This document shows positions 32,590-64,000 of a DNA stretch of 64,000 nt, in pieces (position 1 is the stretch's first letter; each line of letters starts with the position of its first letter). The stretch covers positions 175,001-239,000 of the forward strand of contig JAXRKP010000370.1 of NCBI GenBank assembly GCA_037039925.1. The letters run 5' to 3'. The position numbers were made by a program, and so were the translations under genes. Below the pieces are notes generated by a model, which was given only the letters and a program-made list of their open reading frames with translations, was not told where the DNA came from and did not search any database. Origin of the DNA: Doris montereyensis. Taxonomy: Eukaryota > Mollusca > Gastropoda > Nudibranchia > Dorididae.

Positions 32590-34018
32590 AGAAACTTTTT
32601 AAAGGATTGTTTATCATTGTGAGATAGGCCCATTTTGGGTTTTTTTCTTTCTCTTTTTTTTAAATCATGGCTATGTGTTCAACGTGATGCGCAAAAGTGC
32701 GTCCGGTCAATAATTGCACACCCTGCCTGGCCTTTTTGAATTGAAACAAATCCACCACATGTCCTGCAAAATTCATCAGACATTATTGACATTTTTAAAG
32801 GCAAAAACAAAGCGATAAGTAAACAGGCTGTAAGTGATGCAAAATCTTCACAATTAGTATGAAGTAGGCTTGTGGTTACAAAAGAAAGAAAAAATAAAAT
32901 ATGTATGCATTAACACATGATAAAACATTACTACTTTGTAATAAATACACTATACATATATTTTAGAAAGGAACGCAAGACTCCAATGTAGTGTTATACA
33001 AGAATAATAATGCATTTTAATATGGATATGAGTGATACACAGAAATATTGATGCATAATTGTTGACACATGTGTAAGGTACCCTTTATTTGAACATGGCC
33101 AGATGGACACACAGATAATTCTTTCTTCTTTTTAAATTTAAAAAATAAGAAAAGAAAAGTACAACAAAGAAAGAAATAGAAGTATATTCTTAAAAAAGGA
33201 AACAGGCGGCATTGGAGTAAAAAGGACAACTTGTGATCTTTAATGTTCGAATAGTAACAAAGGATTAAGTAATACTAATACTAATTATAAAATGCAGTTG
33301 GTTGAGATTATGATAGCCACTATAGAGGAACATAAAAATACAACATCGACATATAAAGAAAGGACATTAACATACGACTATATAAAAAAGAAACCTTGAC
33401 TGAATGTTACAAAGAACATTGTCTTTCACATACCACAGACTTTGCTAAACATATGAATGAATGAATAAACTACGCACTAAAGTGCACTGAAAAAATAAAT
33501 GGAAATGATTAAAGACTAAACTGACGGACAAAAATGGATACAAACCGAATTAACATGCACATTTACCAGCCACAAAAGAATAGGGGTAAGAAGAATAACT
33601 AATTAAAGATTTTTTTATTTTGTTCAGTCTATAAAGAATATTAGAAAAATGGACAAAAAAACTTTGCGTAAAAAAGAAAACAAAACACTTTTAGAGATAT
33701 ATAGGGGCCATGTCAAATAGAATTATTGCAAAAGTTGATTAATAAAAAGCAGAATATCATATAAGCTGAATGAAGCAGAGGCGCATGATGTGCGCGCCGC
33801 ATGCTAATCTTATTAAAATGACAATGCCTTGGACAAACCTTGCACTACAACACCTGATTTCACTAAAGACAGCTGCAGATAACAATATTATTATATAAAT
33901 TCAATATATATGATAGTATGCACGTTATACAGTATAATGTAAAGACTTACATTTCAGCTCATGAAATTGAAAGAAAAAAGGTTATTGATTAATATTTATT
34001 CTAAAAAAGGAACTGCTT
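32590..34018. other. A-rich DNA, no gene seen
   Basis: Strongly A-rich on this strand (T-rich on the ANO10 strand). No conserved frame, splice-bounded exon or known repeat is recognised. Confidence 0.4.
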
Positions 34019-34019
34019 A

Positions 34020-34162
34020 ATTGAAATTCACCCCATACAACCTTTGCAGTGATCTCAAGGTGAATTACGAAGAAACAGAAAGATTAAAGTGAAAGATAAG
34101 TGCATGAGTGATGGGGAAGAAGTAGGACCTACCAGTAGCACCCGCCAACCGCGCTTAAAAAG
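34020..34162 (-). mobile_element. dispersed repeat family 4
   Basis: ttgaaattcaccccatacaa, gtgatctcaaggtgaatta, agaagtaggacctaccagta and cacccgccaaccgcgctt. The same word order occurs at 47985-48140, 50375-50775, 50838-51080 and 51750-51880, and partly at about 37,985. No clear tRNA promoter, so the class is unknown. Confidence 0.75.
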
Positions 34163-36130
34163 AAAACAATAAAAGTAAATGACAATGAGGAAATTAGAAA
34201 ACAAACCTAGAATCTAAGAAGCAAACAATAATAAACAAAACAAAAAAATTGCAATAAAACAATGTATGGTAATGGTCACTCCAAGACATGGTCTAAAAAC
34301 AGCTAACAAATATAAAAAAAAAATTGATCATTGGTAAATAATGAGTTGTTTTTTTAAATGGTACAAAAGAAAGCCGCAAGAAATATCAACTGAAAGTAAG
34401 TCGTTGTCCAACCATGAGACAGAGAAATTTATATCCTGAGACTGGATGTTTAGCAGCATACACCAGCACAATAACAGATCTTGATTCCACCCTACTTTCC
34501 AATGTCAACAATGGTGAATAATTTAATTCTGGCCACAGCAAAAGTGTCACAAGGAACATTTTGTAGCATGTCTAGTGGATTACCTTCTCGAAAAGAAAGA
34601 AACTTTTTAAAAATTTACTTAAATAATTTTAAGAAATTCCCTTCTTTTTTCTTTTTGAATATTTTTTTTAAACAATATTATAGTTGGTTATAGATTTACC
34701 AACCTTGTATGTTGCATTTTTGACATTAATGCAACATACAAGATTAGTATGTCAACTCTTTGAGCTAGTACTAGCAAACTCCAAAGCCTCAAACAAATCA
34801 ACAGGAGTAAAACTTTGTGGAGCATTGTCAATGATAAAACGTGCAACATGAGTTTCAAAGCAGGTGAAATCAATAGAAAATTTTAATGACAGTAGAATGG
34901 TTTGTCTGTCTCAATGTAATGAAATTCACTTTACGCACTATAACATATGCCGTGATCTCAGTTGGTAAATTTAGAATAAAAAGCAAGACGAACGGCAGAT
35001 AGATGTAAAGAGTATAAGAAAAGAAACCGACTACCCGCTGAACAGAATGTGCACAACACAATGCAAGAATCTGAATCAGCAAATACACACTATGTTGACT
35101 TGAAAACAAGTCCCGTAAAATTTGTGATCAAGTTAACAAAAAAGCTGATAATATTGTCTAAGGCAAAAAACGACAACACAATTTTTTTTCAGGCATGAAA
35201 GAGACATAACAATAGCAATAACAATCGACATGAGGCTTCTTAAATGATTTCCACTTGTAATTTTTCATGCAGCTAACAGAATATAACAGTTCTAAACACA
35301 TTTTATAACGTACAACGGTGCAAAATGAGATTCTGTGCAAGCAGGAGAAGAAAGAAGTTAAAGAAAAAAATACAGATTGCTCAAAAAGAAAGAAAAAGAA
35401 AACATATAGAATTAGAAATTATTGCATGAGAGGTTCCAGGCTGGTTAATATTAGTTAGCAAATTATCACGAACATTATTATATCTTCAAACAGGTGAAGC
35501 AAAACTTGTATTTGCATTAATTGGCAAGAAAAAAAGTGGAAAAATATGATGGTGAAAATTATGATTTATTCATTAAATTAGTTAAATAATAACTTATGCT
35601 TTCGTTTACATATGTATTAATCACTAGATTAATTGATTGATTAATTTATTTACTCATTTATTTAATTAATCTCGGTTTTTTCTTCTATTTCCTTTATTTA
35701 CTCATCTTTTATTAAATTTGCAACAATCCTATATATGTATAAAAATCTATTTTTTTATGTTCATTTATCTATTATGCAACCAATTATTTACTAAATTTAC
35801 TATTTGTTTTTTATGCATGCATTTACAGATATGGTTAGTCTGTTATTCCCTCACTATCAAGACAATTAAGTAGAACCTTTTTCTGCATCAAAACATAACT
35901 TGGAAACATTGACTGACACTACTGACAGAAATTCACAACCAAAAAGAATGAGAGAAAAAGTCCAAAGAGCCAGACCTCATACACAATTATGAGATCACTG
36001 GAAGAGTTGATATGTTGGACTACTATCCTTCCTGCCATGGATCCAAGCACACAATAGTCATGACGCACATCCGTGTTTAAAACCAAGGCCCCTGCAAATT
36101 TCTAAATTTTGGCGAGTGATGGTGCTTGAA
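34163..36130. other. A/T-rich DNA, no gene seen
   Basis: No exon of either gene and no recognisable element; the small frames have no family motifs. Confidence 0.4.
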
Positions 36131-36515
36131 TTTATCTCTATATATATATATATAAAACTGTACATCTCAAACTTTGACCACTCAGGAACCACTGCACCCA
36201 CAACCTTCATATTTCGCATTTAGATTTCAAATAGCCTGCTTTAGGTTCTTAGTCAATAAACTCTTGGGTCAAATTAGTATTTCAATTGATTGGGAAAAGA
36301 TTGTTTTGCCTGTGATCCACAAAACTTTTTATTGTTATTTTTACCCATTCCTTCATTTCCGGTCATTAGATCTGCAATGAAAAGTTCGCTGAACCTAAGT
36401 ATCAAATACTGTACATGGTAACCTATTATATTTTCATCATCATTGAAAAAAACAAAGAATGTGGTAAAAGAGTGGTCATAATCATTATTGTCTATGGGCA
36501 TGCTTGTATAACATA
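36130..36515 (+). mobile_element. TA-microsatellite-bounded dispersed repeat (copy 1)
   Basis: Begins at tatatatatatataaaactg followed by tacatctcaaactttgacca, and contains aaatagcctgctttaggttc, ttagatctgc and ctatgggcatgcttgtat. An inverted relative lies at 62,040-62,455, also bordered by TA repeats. Confidence 0.75.
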
Positions 36516-37004
36516 TGAAAAACAGCTACTTAGATCCAAGAAATTCCACAGAGGAAATAAAAAATGTATTAAATTCACATTGCAGGTTCGTTCGTTAGTG
36601 CGATCAATGCCAATTCATTGCCGTCGTCATGGCATGGAGAATAGATCTAGACTTGGTAACTTCACATTCAAATGCATATCAATTTTATAAATGTAACTTT
36701 AATGAACTTTTGTTGGAATGCAACCTACTTTAAACCATAATATATTCAAAGTTGTAGACAATATGAAGCAAAACAATGTATACAATACAAACATACAGAG
36801 AGGCAAGAAACACCTTGACTGTGACTGAGAGTGTTCATGAGAATGTCACAACATAATAATACAAAAATATGATAAGTCGGCAGAAGGTGAGCCTACCAGA
36901 TACCCCATAAATATCACATGTTAATTGATAAAATAAGTCACTCTTGATTTCTTTAAACTGTATTAAAGGGAATATGAAGAAAGAAACAGAAAAGAGAAAG
37001 ATGA

Positions 37005-37008
37005 GAGA

Positions 37009-37101
<93 letters not shown>

Positions 37102-37245
37102 GAGGGAGGGGGAGCGAGAGGGGGAGAGAGAGACAGACAGACAGACAGGCGGACATACAGAGAGGAAGACAGAGAGACAGAGAGAGAGAGGCAGACAGAC
37201 AGAGAAAGAGAGAGGCAGAGAGAGTGAAAAAGACAGAGACTGAGA
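37005..37245. repeat. GA microsatellite
   Basis: About 95 bp of pure AG followed by GACA/GAGG variants. Ser/Leu-rich and Arg/Glu-rich frames are artefacts. Confidence 0.97.
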
Positions 37246-37259
37246 CAAAGAGAATGTTT

Positions 37260-40200
37260 TGTGCATTTCTTTTTAAAAAACTGATAAAAACAAAATCTTT
37301 CAAAGAAAAACATTAAACGTAATGTCCATTTCATAATGCTAATAAAAAGTGAGAGCAAATAATAGACGTGTTACAAGAAAATCCTACAAATGAAATAAAT
37401 ATATGAAACAACGTAACTAATAGAATATCATTGTAGTAAATACTATTTCTAACATCAAACAGGAGGGTAGAATTCAAAACAACATCTTATACAATAGATG
37501 TAATTGTGTCCCAGCTCATTGAATCGTTGAAGAATAAAACAAAAGGAAGCCTACAAAATACAACATAAAAGCAAGTTTGTTCAAAATAAACTCAGTAAGT
37601 CCCCAGGCTCTTCATCAAACGTTGGACCACATCAAAATGCAACAGCAGTTAAGAGCATAACATATACACCGTCTTTTCTCCATTAGTAGTAAAGTGTGAG
37701 TCAAAAAGATTATAGATTACTTATCTTCTTTTTATCTTGTCATCAGAAGCTTACTTCTGAGACTGATAGGCAAATAATCAGGGAAAAAAAGATATGCTTT
37801 AAGGTATCTATTAACATTGAAGATGCTAATTAAATTTGTTTCATTTTCAAATCCACCTAAATAAGGTTTAAATCTCAGATGATCAGGCTATTTAGTCAAA
37901 GAACATTTTTGTTCCTGTTTGAAATTTGGTATATAAAGATAAAGCAGCTTGAAATATAATGGTCTTATTATTTCACTGGAATTCATCCCATCCACCATAA
38001 TAAGCAGTGGTCTCAGGCAGAAATCTTGGTCATCTCAGTTCGTGTTTCAAGAGAGCAGACAAAACACAAGGACAAATAATATAGAACTTTACAGTAATCC
38101 ATCAAAAGTAGTACATTAACCGGCTCTTCACATTACAATGCTTTATATCTATCTCCTTCAACAAGGTTATTTCCATTTTGAAAGAATGCACATAGATTAA
38201 AAGTTTGAATGACAGCGATTGCATGCGTAGCTTGATCTGTTGCTATATGGTAAGCCCCGTCAATGACCCTGAGCAGTGATGTAGAAAAACTAAGTAAAAT
38301 CAGTAATTTCATGACCGCATTAAGTTGAGAAAGATCATATCAACATTGAGAAAGATTGTATAACAGACGGATGAAACTTAACGAGTGGAAAAGCATGAGA
38401 ACTTAACAGTAGCAACCGTTTATCACCCAAACCAAATCTTGGAAACTATCTTTTTATGAATTGTGATGACTGGGAAGTATGACGACTAAACAAAAGCATA
38501 CAATCATCACCTGCGTCAAGCCAATCGAATGAGGTCTCCCAAAACAAATGCGTATTATGTTCTTAAGGAAACACACACAAAATTCAAAATCGCACTTAAA
38601 AACTGGAAGACTACATTATGTAGCATTTGTTGCTTAAATCACTTTTGACGGTCACACACGGATATCTTCAAATTACATACAGGTGAGAAGTGACATCCAC
38701 AAATGCAAATTTATAAGCTACATGTACTACCTTCTACCTGAGAATAAGAAGTACCATTGACACATTCATGAACAAATCCATCATTACACTTACATCTCTC
38801 TTGGTTGGCTTAGTCTCAGTTGTAAAGTGCTGATTTAATTATATATATTTTTTCCCAGTGTTGTTTCAGTCATAGCTTATTACAACGTTATAAGTGTTAT
38901 AATCTTTCATTTTATTACAAGTAATTTCAATCCTCGACAGATAGTTTAACATTGTTAACGGTCTGAAAAAAAGTGTAGCAGTATCACAGAAATGTCATAA
39001 TATAAGCAGAAATTTATAAATTAAAATAACAAGACCGAAAATGGTTCAAGTAACAGGGAGGAGTGACTTCATGGAGCTATCTGAAATCAAATCAAAGAAG
39101 ACTTTTTGTGCTATTTCGTTTTTATCACAGTCATAATAAGTAGAAAAAGAATGTTTTGGGCCAGCTATTCTTTGTCTCAGTTTCGGTGCATTCTGACCTA
39201 AAACGCAGGACCACAGTTGCTGTCTACAACAAGTCTCGATATAAAGAATACCTCGGTTAAATGTCAGAAATGAAAAAAGGGGTTGATTTTCTCATTTAGT
39301 GACAATTTGAACAGGGGGAGCTTTTTTTTTTTTTTTTTTAAGTTTCCAATGCAATGCAAAAGCAATGTGACTAATATCACAAAATACACTCAGAAATCTG
39401 TTTTTCTACTAATGTTGCTATTACTAGGTAATTACAATTTTTATAGGTTTGCTTGTTATTCCGCTACCGAATACAAAATAAAACAAATGAACCAATGTTC
39501 CTACCTAAAAAACACAAAAGCAGATCAAATTAAGTGCATGTTCAGTTATAATAGCAGTTTGAGTTTCATGACTCCCGCTCTCAGTGAAAAGAAAGGAAAA
39601 ACAAATAATTTTGCAAAATCATCAGTTAAAAAAGAACTCAAACGATATGAAAGCAATGAAGCATTAAACAGTTAGAATATTTTCATTTATAACAACATCT
39701 TTGTTCAGCAGTTGGTCAGAAAACATGAATCTGTTCACATCAATAAAAATTTAGAAAACAAGAATTAAAAAAGAAAAGATTGGCTACGTCATTTCACGTA
39801 ATAGGACATATAATCAATAACGCTAAGCAACCACAGTTTTAATCTATCAGCACATTACCGGAACCCAAAAAAGGATAAATATGAAACATCGAAAATGACG
39901 ACAAAGAGAGACAGTAAGGGAAAAGAAATAATCAAGTGACATTTCTTTTCACACATCTTTCTTTATGAAATAAAAATTTTAAAAAGTGACAATAAAGCTT
40001 TTGATTCTATAAGCTATACTATCACAACTTTCTGTCATCCTTACATATACTAAAGAATGTCACAGTTATCTTTCTCTGACAACAAAAAGACAGTACACTA
40101 CAGACAGGAAAAAAAAACAAATAAAATAGAGTTACTTTTATAAAAAAAATAATTTTTTTAACTTTTATGACCAAAAAAAGTCGACAGAAAAATTTGTTGA

Positions 40201-41475
40201 AACCTTGTAACACGATGAATTTTGTAAGGGAAAGCTTTTAGGCATGACCCCGAAGTAGTTAAAATAAAAATCTGGATAAGGAATTGGATTAGAAAGTAGA
40301 TTTATCAAGCCAAAATTCTTGCGGCTCAAAGTCCAGCCGAGATGACTCCAAGTTGAGAAAGAGTTAAAAATACCACAACTATCTTTCTCCTTAAATATTA
40401 GAAGGGAAAAAAAATAATAACATAAGTACACAATCTGCAGTTTCTGACTGTCTATATATCCATAAGAGTCGTCACAATGCAAACATGTTCAATGTACAAG
40501 AATACTATGATCAAAACACAAGACACAAGGCCTGTGTTCATGTAAGTCTATATTGCACATCTGTCCTTATCGCAAAAGCTTTTTCAAAGCTTTTATTTCA
40601 AAAGTGCAATTCAGTCACCTCTCTCATCATCCCTCCAGCAGGAGCACTTAATTAAAGGCTTTGCTATCAAAAGGCTCAACAATCTAAAAAAAAACAACTC
40701 TCACTTCCATTAAAGCTGTGTGAGTAACCTTGAATCTACCTATCCCCAAAAACTGCACTTCTCTTTCAATATATCATAATCTACCAACCAAAATAATATG
40801 GGGTCTGCTGGAGGTTGAAATCGCGTCTCGTTAAATTTTGGGCAAATTGTCTTAATCCTTGTTCTTACGGAATATAGTTGCCTCATCGCGTCCAAATTTT
40901 TGTTCCATCTGTGACTTTTTGAGGACTAAACAAATACTGACTAAGTTCGATGACCTCTACTGCCCAGGGCTTTATTGTTACAATGTCACTGATCTCCAAG
41001 AACCAGAGGAGACTGCTATTTCAAGAAAGAATAGAAAATGCTTTTTCATTGCTTCAAATATATATTAATACCTGCCGTCAAAGAAACAACCCAAAAAATG
41101 TTTTGGATTTGAATTTTACGACAATTTAAGCGTAGCAATACAAGTGGTCAGAAGTGAGTAATGGGTGGACTAAAGTTACAGAAAAACCTCACCATAATAT
41201 CATTATTACGCTAAGACACATGTGTAACTGTAAATTAAGCAATAGGGCTAAAATACATCAACAAACATGAAAACATACATAATAAAAAATGTTTGATTTT
41301 TAAGAAAAGAAAGAAAGAAAGAAAAAAACACACTAAAATCAAAAACCTCAAAATAAGGAAAAAAGGCTGAGATAAATTTTAAAAATCTCTCCTCCCTTAT
41401 CTGACTGCACATAAAGAATCGATGTCCGGCTAATTCTTGATTAGAGACGGAGTGACCCCTGATTGGTCGTTCAAT
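37260..41475 (-). other. region downstream of ANO10 stop, possible long 3'UTR
   Basis: Poor in tandem repeats compared with the rest of the window, with a consistent T-rich bias on the ANO10 strand and no conserved frames on either strand. It may be a long 3'UTR plus intergenic DNA. AATAAA-type words are too frequent to choose an end. Confidence 0.35.
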
Positions 41476-63767
<22,292 letters not shown>

Positions 63768-64000
63768 CTATGATTGAGATGGAAAATTAAAATCTTGGCA
63801 CATCATTCTCATTCTTTCAGAAGAAGTAAGTCCAATTAAGAACAAACCATCTAAAATCAACAACAAAATTACTAAAAGAAGAAATAAAACAATGAACAGC
63901 CAATTATGTCATGATTAAGTTAATGACAGAACTAAATGTAGTATTTATCTAAAGAGCCCTTTGACTTTTTATCCCAGAATATCACATTTAATTAATTTTT

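Noticed and set aside
39283..39675. 130-residue plus-strand frame
   Set aside because: Low-complexity Lys/Asn/Ser composition in A-rich DNA and no family motif; chance frame.

Overview
This is a eukaryotic genomic window, AT-rich and very repeat-dense, and nothing in it looks prokaryotic. Short exons with GT-AG junctions separated by long introns, several tRNA-derived SINE families, an APE-type LINE and many micro- and minisatellites suggest an invertebrate. A mollusc (perhaps a gastropod) is my best guess, but this is inference: no sequence here names the species.

Two protein-coding genes can be reconstructed, and they converge tail to tail. On the + strand, about 7,056-28,334, is an M14A zinc procarboxypeptidase: propeptide exons, a polybasic cleavage site, the IHGREW zinc motif, NPDGYE, the LNRNF arginine, the third-ligand SLHS motif and the C-terminal SDDY...YGFLLPE exon. 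Its signal-peptide exon was not found and the penultimate exon is only a weak candidate. On the - strand, 63,767 down to 41,476, is an anoctamin-10 (TMEM16K) gene. Twelve exons run from the cytosolic N-terminal domain to the stop codon, with the first exon(s) lying beyond the right edge. The genes have unrelated jobs (peptide hydrolysis; ER lipid scrambling and Ca2+ handling) and are neighbours only by position. Both carry about ten single-base frame breaks in otherwise conserved exons, several in homopolymers, which looks more like draft long-read consensus error than decay.

Layout: 1-7,000 tandem repeats (about 25, 30 and 58 bp), long ATT/AGT microsatellites and a GTG/GAT-rich block; 7,000-28,340 the carboxypeptidase gene, whose introns hold SINEs, minisatellites and a 3.3-kb LINE inserted inside a SINE; 25,420-27,830 a 25-bp satellite reaching almost to the last exon; 28,340-33,000 low-complexity G/T-rich DNA and a hAT (ZBED-like) remnant; 33,000-41,475 A-rich DNA downstream of ANO10, possibly 3'UTR; 41,476-63,767 ANO10 with SINE, LINE and minisatellite-filled introns; 63,768-64,000 upstream intron.

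The most unusual theme is how tandem arrays arise. Several minisatellites are visibly seeded by identifiable local sequence: a coding exon (89 bp), the exon 4 splice-donor flank (~120 bp), the tail of one SINE (74 bp), the tail of a tRNA-Met SINE (64 bp) and the middle of another repeat (87 bp). Other notable items are an internally deleted 556-bp LINE derivative with its own target-site duplication, a palindromic tRNA-Met SINE, and duplicated unique sequence apparently interleaved with satellite monomers.
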